DNA of 64,000 nucleotides from Dyadobacter sp. GTDB lineage: Bacteria > Bacteroidota > Bacteroidia > Cytophagales > Spirosomataceae. Under the pieces are notes generated by a model. It was given only the letters and a program-made list of their open reading frames with translations. It was not told the DNA's origin and did no database searches. This document shows, in pieces, positions 17,279 through 26,357 of the stretch. The stretch's first letter is position 1; each line of letters opens with the position of its first letter. The stretch lies in assembly GCF_017744695.1 (NCBI RefSeq), contig NZ_JAGIAS010000001.1, positions 525,013 through 589,012 on the forward strand, given 5' to 3'. A program made the position numbers and the translations under genes.

Positions 17279-17866
17279 CTACCGGAAGTTTTCGAGCGCG
17301 ACCTTCCGTCGGATCCGACTCAAACTTTCCGGCTTCATACCCAGGAAAGATGCAATGTATTGGACGGGCACATTGTGCAGTATTTCCGGGTGCGAGGCGA
17401 TAAGCTTGCGGTACCGTTGCTCGGCATTGAGGCTGGCAAGTTCCTTTGACCGATTTTCATTGTAAGTAATGGAGTGCTGAAAAACGGATATGCTGAAATC
17501 CTTCATTACGGGGCTGGAAGCGATCAGCTGGTCCAGTTCCGGTTTGGTAATTCTTAGGAGCTCGCATTCAGTAATGCATTCAACATTTTCGCCCGAGACG
17601 GTTTGGGCAATAAAATGGCCATAAGACGTAAAAAAACCTGGGGGGCAGTTAATGTGTGTCGTCACTTCGTCCCCATTCTCATGATAGTGGAACAGACGCA
17701 AGAAGCCGGACACGATGTAGTACAAGTATTTAGGAACGGCCCCCTGCTCCTCAATGACCCGGTTCTTGGGAAAAAGCACAGGATCAAATGCCTTCCGGAT
17801 CAGAATTACTTCTGGTTCCGGAAGTGCATGATATTGTTTGATAAAATCGATGAGTTTGTTGTGCAT
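17279..17866 (-). CDS. Crp/Fnr-family transcriptional regulator
   Basis: 195 aa from ATG 17866 (MHNKLIDFIKQY); a TTG 36 bp further upstream would extend it but adds basic residues without family similarity. The beta-roll includes IEEQGAVPKYLYYIVSGFLRL (about 35-60). The C-terminal winged helix has NVPVQYIASFLGMKPESLSRIRR (about 165-187). It follows the epimerase gene on the minus strand after about 38 bp and may be co-transcribed with it. Confidence 0.9.
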   Translation of the reverse strand: MHNKLIDFIKQYHALPEPEVILIRKAFDPVLFPKNRVIEEQGAVPKYLYYIVSGFLRLFHYHENGDEVTTHINCPPGFFTSYGHFIAQTVSGENVECITECELLRITKPELDQLIASSPVMKDFSISVFQHSITYNENRSKELASLNAEQRYRKLIASHPEILHNVPVQYIASFLGMKPESLSRIRRKVALENFR

Positions 17867-17904
17867 TGACCGTCGCTTGATCGAGGCTTTCAATATAAGC
17901 AAAA

Positions 17905-18918
17905 CTATTGAAGCAGGTTCTGATGTTCCATAAGGTAGGCCAGTGCCGATTCAACAGCTTGTTCAGGTTTGCCGGGATTAAAACCGAGTTCCGTTCGCGC
18001 TTTTTCAATATCGAAATTTTGCTGCAAGCCCGAGAACATCTTTATGTCCTTTCGGGTCAGCAGGGGGGCCTTTCCAGAGAACTTCGCCGACAATTCCATC
18101 AGAGCCGCCAGGCCCAACAGCATAAATCCGGGCAAGGCTCCCGGCACTTTCAAATTCAGTTCCGGGTAAAGGCTGCCGGCCAACCGGGTTGTCTGGGTAA
18201 TGCTCATACACTGCTCGTTGGCCAGGATATACCGTTCCCCCGGAAGGCCCTTTTGAGCAGCCAGGTAACACCCCTGGGCCACATCCTTGACATCGATCCA
18301 ATTCAAGGTGATCTTGGTGTCGACAGGAATCTGCCTGTTCAGTATCAATTTCAAAACTCCATAAGAAACATTCAACGGGAGGGTAGCGTCCCCTCCTATC
18401 ATCGCCGAGGGCAATACGGCTACTAACTCAACACCGAGCTCGTCGGCCAACCGAAACGCCAGCTGTTCGCCGTCATTTTTTGAGTTGTAATACATGTCCC
18501 GTCTCTCGGGATTGTAACCGTACCTCTCCTTAGTGGGAAGTTTCGAATAATTAAGTGCGGCAACCGAGCTTACATACACGATTCGTTTGACACCCATTTC
18601 AGCCGCAGCTTCAATCATGTTGCGTGTGCCATTCAGATTTACATCGTAGATCTCCTTTTGCGGATCCCTTGCCCAAAGCTTAAATGCTGCGCCTACCGCG
18701 TAAAACACCTCCACGCCTTCAAGTGCCTTCAATAAAGACGCCTTATCGGTAATATCGGCTTGAACTACCTCGCAATCCAACCCTAAAAGTGATGCTTTGT
18801 TTTCAATGCTGCGTATCGAAGCCCTTACCGGGATACCCCTCGATATCAACAGTCGAACCAGGTTGTTGCCCAGATGTCCGTTTGCGCCGGAAACCAGCGC
18901 TAAATTCTTTTGTCCCAT
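17905..18918 (-). CDS. NAD-dependent epimerase/dehydratase-family protein
   Basis: 337 aa extended SDR. The N-terminal SGANGHLGNNLV (about 9-20) is the dinucleotide motif. YVSSVAALNY (about 115) holds the catalytic Ser/Thr, and YYNSKNDGEQ (about 143-152) the YxxxK pair. Overall it resembles dihydroflavonol 4-reductase-like oxidoreductases that reduce ketone or aldehyde substrates. A Crp/Fnr gene follows on the same strand. A partial TTGACATTTGTTAT sequence lies 56 bp upstream. Confidence 0.9.
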   Translation of the reverse strand: MGQKNLALVSGANGHLGNNLVRLLISRGIPVRASIRSIENKASLLGLDCEVVQADITDKASLLKALEGVEVFYAVGAAFKLWARDPQKEIYDVNLNGTRNMIEAAAEMGVKRIVYVSSVAALNYSKLPTKERYGYNPERRDMYYNSKNDGEQLAFRLADELGVELVAVLPSAMIGGDATLPLNVSYGVLKLILNRQIPVDTKITLNWIDVKDVAQGCYLAAQKGLPGERYILANEQCMSITQTTRLAGSLYPELNLKVPGALPGFMLLGLAALMELSAKFSGKAPLLTRKDIKMFSGLQQNFDIEKARTELGFNPGKPEQAVESALAYLMEHQNLLQ

Positions 18919-19077
18919 TATTAATCTTTCTGATTGTTCGGGACAAAATTCAAGACTTCCGGGTCGCGAGCGCTTGACATTTGTTATTTAATCATCCGAA
19001 TTATTCAAATACAGAAGCATGAGAATAAAGGATGCCTCTAACGCTGCGGTGGCGATACCAATGCTCGCTGCCAGTAA

Positions 19078-19311
19078 ATTGGCTTAGGTCTATTCGAAAA
19101 ACTGACGACTGCTGAACTAATTGAATCTACATTATCGAAATTGGGTGCTGTCCAGTGGGAAGATGACGAGCAGGTTTTATACGATTATCCCTATCGATAC
19201 GGGGATTCCTTATCTGCCCGGAATGTAATCGAAAACTTTCTGGGAGCGCTTCTAAGGGAAGAAATACTATTATCACTGCAAAGCACCATGTGGTGTGCAC
19301 TACAAAGCTGA
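19078..19311 (+). pseudogene. Coding-like remnant of unknown family
   Basis: An open stretch of 77 codons without a start reads GLFEKLTTAELIESTLSKLG then AVQWEDDEQVLYDYPYRYGD, with protein-like composition, and ends in TGA. I do not recognise the family. It lies just left of the tRNA-like repeat at 19.4 kb and may be part of a chromosomal gene cut by integration. The rest of 18919-19514 holds no intact gene. Confidence 0.35.
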
Positions 19312-19381
19312 GCAAGTGAATGAACCCCGGGGCGAAACAAATGTATCGACACTATTTATCAGATTTTCAACAAGTTACAAG

Positions 19382-19421
19382 AAAAAAAATGGGACAAATC
19401 TATTCAATTTGGACTTATCCC
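19382..19421 (-). terminator. tRNA-terminator-like hairpin, left copy
   Basis: GGGACAAATC pairs imperfectly with GACTTATCCC. On the minus strand the hairpin is followed by a run of eight U. It is a diverged copy of the hairpin after tRNA-Arg at 44.0 kb. Confidence 0.5.
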
Positions 19422-19439
19422 TTAGGGTGCTCCCGAAGG
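19412..19439 (-). repeat. Candidate att site: duplicated 3' end of tRNA-Arg
   Basis: These 28 bases match 44042-44069 with one difference (A/G). They contain the tRNA acceptor 3' strand (TGCTCCCGAAGG on the plus strand) and the bases after the tRNA. Further tRNA similarity stops here, so it is a partial copy, as left by integration into a tRNA gene. Confidence 0.65.
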
Positions 19440-19514
19440 CCCAGAGTTCGAACCTTTCATTGCAAGATTTGAGAAAGCTGGCAGCATTGTTCGGCCGCCA
19501 GCTTTCCGAACCAT

Positions 19515-19913
19515 CTACTGACGTTCCTTCGCCGCGAGGGTAACCGGGGTAAAGCAGTTGACCAGGTTACCATCAGGATCGCGAAAAAGCAGCGACCGAT
19601 TGCCCCATGGCATTGTGGTCGGCGCCTGCACGAGCGCAGGCCCAAGGTAGTCAGCAAGTCGTTTGAAAAGAGAATCCACATCTTCGACGCGAAATTCAAG
19701 GATGAGCGAACGGTTTGTCGCAGGTGACGCCACGCCGTCGCCACCAAACAACTGCAGAGTTCGCGTGCTTCCAATCGCAAGTATGGCCAGCGGTGTGCGG
19801 AACTCTGCAAAATCATCCGTGTAACGGACAGCGGCGTAGCCGGTAACCTGCTCGTAAAAATCGACAAGACGGCCGATGTTGGCGGTGATAATACGGGTCG
19901 AAACAAATGTCAT
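19515..19913 (-). CDS. VOC-family (glyoxalase/bleomycin-resistance fold) protein
   Basis: 132 aa. The sequence shows two beta-alpha-beta-beta-beta units: IITANIGRLVDFYEQVTGY (about 7-26), then LILEFRVEDVDSLFKRL (about 72-88) and the terminal FRDPDGNLVNCF (about 112-123) with a metal- or substrate-binding pattern. Members include dioxygenases, lyases and drug-binding proteins; the substrate is unknown. It is the first gene inside the putative island from the left and stands alone on the minus strand. Confidence 0.87.
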   Translation of the reverse strand: MTFVSTRIITANIGRLVDFYEQVTGYAAVRYTDDFAEFRTPLAILAIGSTRTLQLFGGDGVASPATNRSLILEFRVEDVDSLFKRLADYLGPALVQAPTTMPWGNRSLLFRDPDGNLVNCFTPVTLAAKERQ

Positions 19914-20013
19914 AAAAGGAATCGTTCAGTTTTTGGATTCCCAAAGAAATACCCGCCGGTTGACAGCCGTATGTCAGTAGATACAAAAAAATGCGGCCTA
20001 ACTTGACTTGGAT

Positions 20014-20048
20014 AAATGAACGCCGATCTGAAAGTTTGGCGTTCATTT
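20014..20048 (-). terminator. Hairpin downstream of AraC gene
   Basis: Perfect 11-bp stem AAATGAACGCC/GGCGTTCATTT with a 13-nt loop lies about 160 bp after the stop of the minus-strand AraC gene and about 100 bp before the VOC start. Either termination or a regulatory role is possible. The rest of 19914-20205 holds nothing recognisable. Confidence 0.5.
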
Positions 20049-20205
20049 TACGCACTTTAATGTCCTGCATTCTGTATCAGCTTGCTATTCAAACGGGTGT
20101 TAGCAGCTATCCACATCCATAAAGCCATCGGAGGCTCGACGCCTGGAGCAATCATCAAGTACACCTAAAAGTGTCAGCACTGGCGGGCAAGAAGTGAAGA
20201 CAGGC

Positions 20206-21147
20206 TCAATTAAGGCGTTCCCTAAATTCCATAGGCGTCATCCCGGTTTTGTTCTTAAACAATTTATTGAAAGACTGCGGATGTTCAAATCCTAACTCAT
20301 AGGCGGTCTGGGCAGCCGTAAGCTCTGCCTGCGAAAGTCTTTGCTTAGCCACCTCGATCAACTTTGCATGTATATGTTGCTGTGTGTTTAAGCCAGTGAG
20401 ATTTCTGAGCAAATCGCTCAGATAACCGGAAGAAACATGCAGCTGTTCGGAAAAGTACCTGACCGATGGAATCCCTTTTTCCAGGCTGAGTCCATCGTCA
20501 TAATACTGGCTAAGGGTCTGCTCGAAACGCTCAACAATGGGCTTGTTAGCCGCTTTCCTTGTAATGAACTGCCTTTTGTAATAACGGTTGCTGTAATTCA
20601 GAAGAACTTCAATATAGGAGGTGATCAACTGCTGGCTCGTATCGTCGATGGCCGTTTCCAGTTCCTCCCTGATATCATTTAAAACACTCAGGACTTTATC
20701 TCTTTCCTTCTCGGAAAGGTGCAGGGCCTCGCTGATATGGTAGCCGAAGAATCCATATTTAGCTATGGATTTCGCCAATGGGTGTCCCGCAAAAAAATCA
20801 GGATGAACAAAGACACTATGCCCTTTGCATTCGTCATCGTCTGCCGCGGAAAGTGCCTGCCCCGGCGAGACAAAGATCAGCCCCCCTTCGTCAAAGTCGT
20901 AATAGCCCTGTCCATACTTCAGCTTGCCGTTTAAATTGCTCTTATAAGAAATCATGTAAAAATCATGAACGAGATATCTGACCTGAGAGCTGGCAGCGAT
21001 TTCGGCATGATTAACCAGAACGATCAACGGATGCCTGGGTTGGGGGACACCGAGCGCTTTACATAGCTGGGACACTGATTTGAAATAATGCAATTCTTTC
21101 TTTTGAACTGATTTATCTATCATAGCTATCATTATTGAACCTATCAT
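20206..21147 (-). CDS. AraC-family transcriptional regulator
   Basis: 313 aa; starts at 21147 or, more likely, at an internal Met at 21123 (MIDKSVQKK). The effector domain has YGQGYYDFDEGGLIFVSPGQ and HPDFF, the linker EVLLNYSNRYYKRQFITRKA, and the C-terminal HTH ELGFEHPQSFNKLFKNKTG. It is the second intact copy of the AraC subfamily that recurs here. On the minus strand it lies downstream of a truncated hydrolase and an SDR gene, which may be its former or current targets. Confidence 0.91.
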   Translation of the reverse strand: MIGSIMIAMIDKSVQKKELHYFKSVSQLCKALGVPQPRHPLIVLVNHAEIAASSQVRYLVHDFYMISYKSNLNGKLKYGQGYYDFDEGGLIFVSPGQALSAADDDECKGHSVFVHPDFFAGHPLAKSIAKYGFFGYHISEALHLSEKERDKVLSVLNDIREELETAIDDTSQQLITSYIEVLLNYSNRYYKRQFITRKAANKPIVERFEQTLSQYYDDGLSLEKGIPSVRYFSEQLHVSSGYLSDLLRNLTGLNTQQHIHAKLIEVAKQRLSQAELTAAQTAYELGFEHPQSFNKLFKNKTGMTPMEFRERLN

Positions 21148-21153
21148 GACTGT

Positions 21154-21393
21154 TTATTTAGACGCCGCCGTCGCCGCATCCTCGATTAGGCGTGCTACTT
21201 CCTTAGTAGAAACATTATATCCCTTTTTTACCAGGATTTTATACACAGGCTCCCACCCCGATCCGTCCACAAAAGCCCCATGTACCAGTACGATATTTTT
21301 TACAGGCGGATCTTGGTTTGGCTTCCTTTGGGTAAAGGAAGCCAATATCAATGTGATGACAACCAACGCTGTTGTCAGGATACTTTTGCCCAT
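21154..21393 (-). pseudogene. Alpha/beta hydrolase with internal deletion
   Basis: 79 aa from ATG 21393. A signal-peptide-like N-terminus (MGKSILTTALVVITLILAS) is followed by the start of an alpha/beta hydrolase (NIVLVHGAFVDGSGWEPVY, KKGYNVS). The sequence then jumps to what looks like the C-terminus of such proteins (KEVARLIEDAA). About 150-170 residues with the catalytic Ser, Asp and His are missing, but the reading frame is kept. It may be translated yet cannot be a hydrolase. A longer reading up to 21552 overlaps the SDR gene and is not supported. Confidence 0.75.
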
Positions 21394-21445
21394 AAAGTGT
21401 TCTGTTTTTTGAATAAATGTAAGCAATTTGAATGGTTGATGGCTC

Positions 21446-22282
21446 TTACCCTTGGTTTTGGCCAAAAATGCTGTCGGTGAAGGTTTGATATGCTTGTTCC
21501 GAACTGCTGCGACGAGCGTCCAGGATGGGCTGTATGTCTGCTGTCGGTGCATAACGAAGGCGCCCTGTCTCGTCCGTAGCTGCTTCGTATATAGCGGTCA
21601 CTACTTTTTCGACAGCATCCGCGTCGGAGGTTTCGGCCATAGCCTGAAACATTTTTCCGGTCTGATGCAGGAAAGGAAGATAGTCTTCAATCATTACCAA
21701 TCCGGTACTTTCACCGCCCACGCGGTTAAGAAAACCGGTTTGAGGCGCACCTCCCGGTTCAATTACTTTAACCCTGATACCCAAAGAAGCCAGTTCATAC
21801 CGGAGCGCTTCCGACCATCCCTCCAGCGCAAATTTTGATGCGCTGTACACGGAAGCCATTGGGAAACCGATAGCGCCGGCTCCGGAACTGACATTGATAA
21901 CGACACCTGAATTGTTTTCACGAAAGTGGGGAAGGATAGCCCTGGTTACATTCATTGCCCCAAACACATTCACCGCGAACTGATTTTTGATGGCCTCGAC
22001 GCCGACACTTTCAAAAACCCCGAATAGCCCATAGCCCGCATTGTTAACCAGCACATCAATTTTTCCGAAGCGGTCGATACCTGCCTGGACGGCATTTCTA
22101 ATGGACGTTTGATCTTCCACATCGAGTTTAGCGATAAAGATATTCCCGGAACTACTGAGACTTGTTGTTTTGCCGGTGTCGCGCATGGTAGCGATGACAT
22201 TCCAGCCCTTGGCGGCAAAATAGTTAGCTGCCGAAGCGCCGAACCCCGAAGACGTTCCCGTAATCAATACTGTTTTGTTCAT
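21446..22282 (-). CDS. SDR-family oxidoreductase
   Basis: 278 aa. Cofactor motif TGTSSGFG (about 8-15), NNAGYGLFG (about 82-90), catalytic Ser in NVSSGAGAIGF (about 133) and YSASKFALEGW (about 148-158). It is close to the SDR at 11.3 kb in layout and C-terminal length. The first codons and the promoter region are part of a repeat of about 125 bp that recurs at 39.1 kb. It is first in a minus-strand set with a truncated hydrolase and an AraC gene. Confidence 0.91.
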   Translation of the reverse strand: MNKTVLITGTSSGFGASAANYFAAKGWNVIATMRDTGKTTSLSSSGNIFIAKLDVEDQTSIRNAVQAGIDRFGKIDVLVNNAGYGLFGVFESVGVEAIKNQFAVNVFGAMNVTRAILPHFRENNSGVVINVSSGAGAIGFPMASVYSASKFALEGWSEALRYELASLGIRVKVIEPGGAPQTGFLNRVGGESTGLVMIEDYLPFLHQTGKMFQAMAETSDADAVEKVVTAIYEAATDETGRLRYAPTADIQPILDARRSSSEQAYQTFTDSIFGQNQG

Positions 22283-22385
22283 TTCAGAGATTTTTAATTG
22301 TTGGACATTTAACTACGTGGCAAATGTCCTGCGGATTAAAAACCCGTAGTAAGCCAAATCAAGCCAATGATTAGCCAAAACAAGG
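22259..22385. repeat. Direct repeat, copy 1 (SDR start and promoter)
   Basis: About 85% identical by eye to 39119-39243. It covers the first codons of the SDR gene and its upstream region. It contains the dyad GGACATTT/AAATGTCC (22302-22328, 11-nt spacer), conserved in the second copy, which may be an operator. The remaining bases to 22537 hold no recognisable gene. Confidence 0.65.
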
Positions 22386-22537
22386 GTCAGGTGTTTTATC
22401 TGCATTTGCTGGCACAATCGAAGTTAGGTAGTCAGGATAATCAATATCCCGCTTTTCACCGGCGTACAAGAGGTGCTTTTGTCGGCGGTTGCAGCAATTG
22501 CCTAATTCAGGCTTTCAAGGTAGCACACGGCCTATGG

Positions 22538-23398
22538 TCACAATATATCAAGATCGCGTGCCACATAGTAGCTAGGCACCAATGGCCGGAAGCCGGTTTT
22601 CCTGCGGAGTTTGGAAATATCCTGAACGCCCTGGAAAGGGTCGTTAAGGGGGCCTTCGGTTCCATCAAAGGTATCGGCTGCTTTTCCCACAGAATCAGCC
22701 AATTCGTACAAAGTGATGGGCGCGTCGTCGGCTACATTGAAGATCTCGCCATCCAATCCCTCGGTGGTGAGTAGCAGGACCAGTGCCTGCGCGACATCCA
22801 GGTGATGTACCATATGCATGCGCGATCCTGAATGCATGTTCAGCTTTTTAATATATGGGATTATTTCGACGATGTGCGGGTCTTTGTCTCCGTAGACGAA
22901 GCCAAGACGCAGGATACGGACGTCAAATCCCTGAGTTCGCTGCATTTCGATCAATTCCCTTTCTGCGGCGATTTTGCTGGAAGAGTAAGCGCGCGGATCG
23001 TTGATATCCACCCGTTCGTCTTCTTTTGCCGGGCGGTGGTAACCCGAACCATACACATTCGAGGTACTGGTAAAAACAAATCGTTTGACACCAGCTTCGT
23101 GTGCCGCATGCGCCAATGCGATGCTTCCCTCGCGGTTGGTTTTGATGATACCTTCATGATCTGTAAAGGTCCGGAAGAGTGCTGCAAGGTGGATCACCGC
23201 ATCCATACCGGATACCGCCGCTGGCAAGGTAGCTGGTTCATACAGGTCGCCGGTTATGGGTGTCGCGCCGAGTTCGATCAGTTCGCCAGCTTTTGCAATG
23301 TCCCTTACTAATATCGATACATTATAGCCTTTCGCTATCAGGCGTGGCACTAAACGGCTTCCTACCTTTCCTGTTGCTCCTGTTACTAAAATTTTCAT
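22538..23398 (-). CDS. NAD-dependent epimerase/dehydratase-family protein
   Basis: 286 aa extended [18 protein letters not shown] (about 6-20) is the nucleotide motif. [14 protein letters not shown] (about 107-120) carries the catalytic Ser/Thr, and [11 protein letters not shown] (about 138-148) the YxxxK pair. It resembles UDP-sugar epimerase-like NAD(P)-dependent oxidoreductases; the substrate is unknown. An AraC gene lies upstream on the same strand (stop 85 bp before this start) and may control it. Confidence 0.9.
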   Translation of the reverse strand: MKILVTGATGKVGSRLVPRLIAKGYNVSILVRDIAKAGELIELGATPITGDLYEPATLPAAVSGMDAVIHLAALFRTFTDHEGIIKTNREGSIALAHAAHEAGVKRFVFTSTSNVYGSGYHRPAKEDERVDINDPRAYSSSKIAAERELIEMQRTQGFDVRILRLGFVYGDKDPHIVEIIPYIKKLNMHSGSRMHMVHHLDVAQALVLLLTTEGLDGEIFNVADDAPITLYELADSVGKAADTFDGTEGPLNDPFQGVQDISKLRRKTGFRPLVPSYYVARDLDIL

Positions 23399-23483
23399 TG
23401 TTGAATGATTTAATAATGATACGGCAAAATTAGGCCGCAGTTGGGCGGGCAGCCAATCAATATCAAACCAATCACTATGATTT

Positions 23484-24347
23484 TCAAACCTTGCGGAAAG
23501 TATTCGGCGTGCTGCCTGTCAGCCGTTTGAAATAGTTATTAAAATAGGCAGGATATTCAAACCCGAGCGCGTAAGCGATCTCGGCCACAGACCAATCACT
23601 GTGTTGCAGCAGTGCTTTTGCTTCGGCAATAATCCGTGCGGATATATGCGCCGAAGTGGTCTTGCCCGTCGTTTCCCTGACAGACCGGTTCAGGTAATTG
23701 ACATGTACATTTAAATGCCTGGCATAGTCCTGCGGACTGCGCAAGCGGAGCGGTTCGTCGCTGCGTTCTATCGGGAACTGCTTTTCGAGCTGTTCAGTGA
23801 AGAGATGTGTAAGCCGGCTTTCGCCATTTCGGAAGGCAGCGCTATGCTGCGCGGGCTGTATTCGAAGGGCTTCGTGGATGATGAGCGCCATGTAATTTTT
23901 AATCAGATCGCCCTTATGAAGATAGTCGCCATCGTACACTGACAGCATTTTTTCAAAAAGGCCAGTCATAAATGCGGCTTGTTCTGCATTCAGCGTTACA
24001 ACCGGATTTTCCCCGACCCTGAAAAGCGGGGAGTCCTGTAAGTCCCGCCCATTGAGGAAGGTTTCGGTAAAGATACAGGCGTAACCACTGGTACGGTTGA
24101 TGCGGCGGACAAGCGCGTGTGGTACTTGCGGGTTGACGAAAAAGAGTGCGGTTCCTTTGATTTCCGCTAGCTGGCCACCATAATTAATAGTCATCTCGCC
24201 GTTGACCAAACCCATTTTGTAAAAGTCGCGCCGCCCGGCTTTGACCGGGACTTCTGTCGATTCCGGAAGGGCGTGAACTTTAAAACCTTTCAATCGAAGG
24301 TCTACTTCATTCAGACCCGGTATTCCAGTCTTTTCTTCGTTTAGCAT
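23484..24347 (-). CDS. AraC-family transcriptional regulator
   Basis: 287 aa of a different subfamily from the seven-copy group. The N-terminal cupin domain includes [20 protein letters not shown] (about 55-74). The C-terminal HTH domain includes [21 protein letters not shown] and [20 protein letters not shown] (about 200-280). It lies upstream of the epimerase gene on the same strand. An inverted repeat TGGCAAAG/CTTTGCCA sits directly before its start codon. Confidence 0.9.
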   Translation of the reverse strand: MLNEEKTGIPGLNEVDLRLKGFKVHALPESTEVPVKAGRRDFYKMGLVNGEMTINYGGQLAEIKGTALFFVNPQVPHALVRRINRTSGYACIFTETFLNGRDLQDSPLFRVGENPVVTLNAEQAAFMTGLFEKMLSVYDGDYLHKGDLIKNYMALIIHEALRIQPAQHSAAFRNGESRLTHLFTEQLEKQFPIERSDEPLRLRSPQDYARHLNVHVNYLNRSVRETTGKTTSAHISARIIAEAKALLQHSDWSVAEIAYALGFEYPAYFNNYFKRLTGSTPNTFRKV

Positions 24348-24348
24348 T

Positions 24349-24379
24349 TGGCAAAGTTAATAAAATCAATCCTTTGCCA
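24349..24379. promoter_or_regulatory. Inverted repeat before AraC gene
   Basis: TGGCAAAG and CTTTGCCA are perfect complements 15 bp apart, starting two bases before the AraC start codon (minus strand). It could be an autoregulatory operator or a leader hairpin that controls translation. Confidence 0.45.
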
Positions 24380-24411
24380 TTTTTAAATTAATTTACCCTA
24401 AACGAATGTTT

Positions 24412-25332
24412 TTACGTGAACGAAGCCCTAAACTCCATCGGCGATTGATTGGTTTTGTTTTTAAAGAGCTTGCTGAAACTTTGCGAATGTTCAAATCCGA
24501 GCTCATAGGCAATTTCGGACATGCTTAGCTGCGTCGTCGTCAGCCGCTCTTTGGCTTTTTCGATTAATTTTTCATGGATGTACTGCTGGGCATTCTGCCC
24601 GATCAGCGAACGGAGCATATCGCTTAGGTAACCTGGCGAAAGGTTCAGTTTGTCGGAAAGAAATTGAACCGTAGGAACCCCGTCATGAAGAGATTGCCGG
24701 CTGTTCAAATAATGATCCAGTACGGCTTCTGTTTTTGACAGGATATCATCGTTGACCACTTTGCGGGTAATGAACTGCCGCTTGTAGTAGCGGTTGACAT
24801 AGCTCAACAGCAATTCGATATGGGCGATCATGAGCTCCTGACTGAATTCATCTACACGGCTGTTGAGCTCCTTTTCCATATTCCTGTAAATCGACAGGAT
24901 ATTTTCCTTTTCCGTCTCGGATAAATGCAGTGCTTCATTGGCTGAATATGCGAAATACCCATACTGCCTGATCTTACTTGCCAAAGGGTAGCCCAGTAAA
25001 AAATCGGGATGTATGAGCAGGATGTAACAATAGGTCCTGCTATTATAATCCGTGCTGCCCACTAATTGGTTAGGCGCCAGGAACAGCATGCTTCCTTCGT
25101 CGTAATCATAATAATCCCTTCCATATTTTAGCCTTCCGTTGTTATCGGTGATAAAGGTGATCTTGTAGAAGCTAAGCACGTCGTAGATCGGTGCCATGCT
25201 CGTATTGAAGGGATTGCGCTCGTTGAAATGAACAAGGCTGATCAAAGGATGCTGGGGTTTGGGCAAGCCGAAGGCCTCATGCGTTTCCGGGATTGTTATG
25301 AACCGTATCAATTTGTCGTCCTTATTTTTCAT
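24412..25332 (-). CDS. AraC-family transcriptional regulator
   Basis: 306 aa from ATG 25332 (MKNKDDKLIRF). The open frame continues upstream to 25476 but overlaps the SDR gene and shows no family similarity. The effector domain has YGRDYYDYDEGSMLFLAPNQ and HPDFLLGYPLASKIRQYGYF, the linker ELLLSYVNRYYKRQFITRK, and the HTH ELGFEHSQSFSKLFKNKTN. It is the third intact copy of the recurrent subfamily. It lies 61 bp downstream of an SDR gene on the minus strand, so an SDR-AraC operon is likely. Confidence 0.91.
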   Translation of the reverse strand: MKNKDDKLIRFITIPETHEAFGLPKPQHPLISLVHFNERNPFNTSMAPIYDVLSFYKITFITDNNGRLKYGRDYYDYDEGSMLFLAPNQLVGSTDYNSRTYCYILLIHPDFLLGYPLASKIRQYGYFAYSANEALHLSETEKENILSIYRNMEKELNSRVDEFSQELMIAHIELLLSYVNRYYKRQFITRKVVNDDILSKTEAVLDHYLNSRQSLHDGVPTVQFLSDKLNLSPGYLSDMLRSLIGQNAQQYIHEKLIEKAKERLTTTQLSMSEIAYELGFEHSQSFSKLFKNKTNQSPMEFRASFT

Positions 25333-25393
25333 CCTATAAATATACCAAAACCCCATGACTGTTTCCAGCCACAGGATTTTGACCTTAATACCA

Positions 25394-26167
25394 TCACCAG
25401 GGAACAATGTTGTCTGCTCCGGCATAATGAGCCGGACCCGTAAAACTTCCGGTTGGCAAGTCTTCTGACAAAGCAACCCTTATTGGCTCGATAGATCCTT
25501 CTTCCACCGTATCGGTCCCCTGGAAATTATTGAGTGCCGTTGCCGTAAAACCAGGACTTACCAGGTGAACTTTAATATTGGTATTCGCTAAATCGATGGC
25601 CAGTGAAAGGAAAACGCCATTAAGTGCAGTTTTGGATGCCCCATAAACGGCATCGAACGCCGAGCGGTATGGATTAGCTGGATTGGCATTCAGATTAAGA
25701 GAACCCAGTGCGCTCGACACGGTCACAATCCTTGCTGTCTGAGCTCTCCTTAGTAGAGGTAAAAAGGCTTGTGTCACGGCAAGGGTGCCAAACACATTCG
25801 TTTCCCAGACCTTTTTCATTTCGTCGATAGGCGCAATACTGGCGCGCTGAGCTCCAAGGACCTCTTCCAGGGTGCGTCCAGGTTTCCCCGCATTCGAGAT
25901 GGCCGCGTTATTAACCAGCAGCGTCAGGTATCCGGCTTCGCTTTGAATTTGCCTTACCGCTGTATCGATGGATTGGGAATCGGTAATATCCAATTGAATG
26001 GCTTTTGACTGTTTTCCGATCTCGGTAGCGGCAACCTCCCCTTTGTTCGGGTTTCTGGCACCAACGTAAACGGTATAGCCTTCATCAGCAAGTGATTTTG
26101 CGATCTGGTATCCCACGCCTGTATTTGCTCCTGTAACCAGTGCCACTTTCTTTGTTTCTGTCTGCAT
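25394..26167 (-). CDS. SDR-family oxidoreductase
   Basis: 257 aa. TGANTGVGYQIAKSLA (about 14-29) is the cofactor motif, NNAAISN (about 86) the next conserved segment. The catalytic Ser is in VSSALGSL (about 151) and the Tyr/Lys pair in YGASKTALNG (about 174-183). It fits classical SDRs annotated as carbonyl reductases. A TTGACATTTATCAA dyad lies 102 bp upstream in the intergenic region shared with the divergent SnoaL-like gene. AraC follows downstream. Confidence 0.91.
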   Translation of the reverse strand: MQTETKKVALVTGANTGVGYQIAKSLADEGYTVYVGARNPNKGEVAATEIGKQSKAIQLDITDSQSIDTAVRQIQSEAGYLTLLVNNAAISNAGKPGRTLEEVLGAQRASIAPIDEMKKVWETNVFGTLAVTQAFLPLLRRAQTARIVTVSSALGSLNLNANPANPYRSAFDAVYGASKTALNGVFLSLAIDLANTNIKVHLVSPGFTATALNNFQGTDTVEEGSIEPIRVALSEDLPTGSFTGPAHYAGADNIVPW

Positions 26168-26268
26168 ATCATTTTAATTTTTACACAGCAAAATTCCGTC
26201 ATCGCGACACAGCGCTTGTAGCCGAAACAGGAAATGTTGTAGCCAAATTGAAGGTGCAAGTCTATCGC

Positions 26269-26282
26269 TTGACATTTATCAA
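26269..26282. promoter_or_regulatory. Candidate Crp/Fnr-type box (TTGAC-N4-rTCAA)
   Basis: TTGACATTTATCAA is an Fnr-like dyad with one mismatch between half-sites, midway between the divergent SDR (minus) and SnoaL-like (plus) genes. A perfect version occurs before the Crp/Fnr gene at 27.3 kb. Confidence 0.45.
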
Positions 26283-26327
26283 CACAATTCCATGATTTAG
26301 ATCAAAGGCAACTGCCACAGATACCGC

Positions 26328-26335
26328 TAGTTTTG
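26328..26335 (+). promoter_or_regulatory. Candidate -7 promoter element
   Basis: TAGTTTTG fits the Bacteroidota TAnnTTTG consensus and lies 22 bp before the SnoaL-like start codon. No clear TTG -33 element is seen. Confidence 0.4.
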
Positions 26336-26357
26336 CATCGTACAAAACATCAGCGAC

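Noticed and set aside
19440-19460. Second complete tRNA gene at 19.4 kb
   Set aside because: Similarity to tRNA-Arg ends after the acceptor strand; the following bases cannot form the T, anticodon or D arms.
25333-25476. Upstream extension of the AraC gene at 24.4 kb
   Set aside because: Would overlap the SDR gene and shows no similarity to paralogs, whose starts align with 25332.
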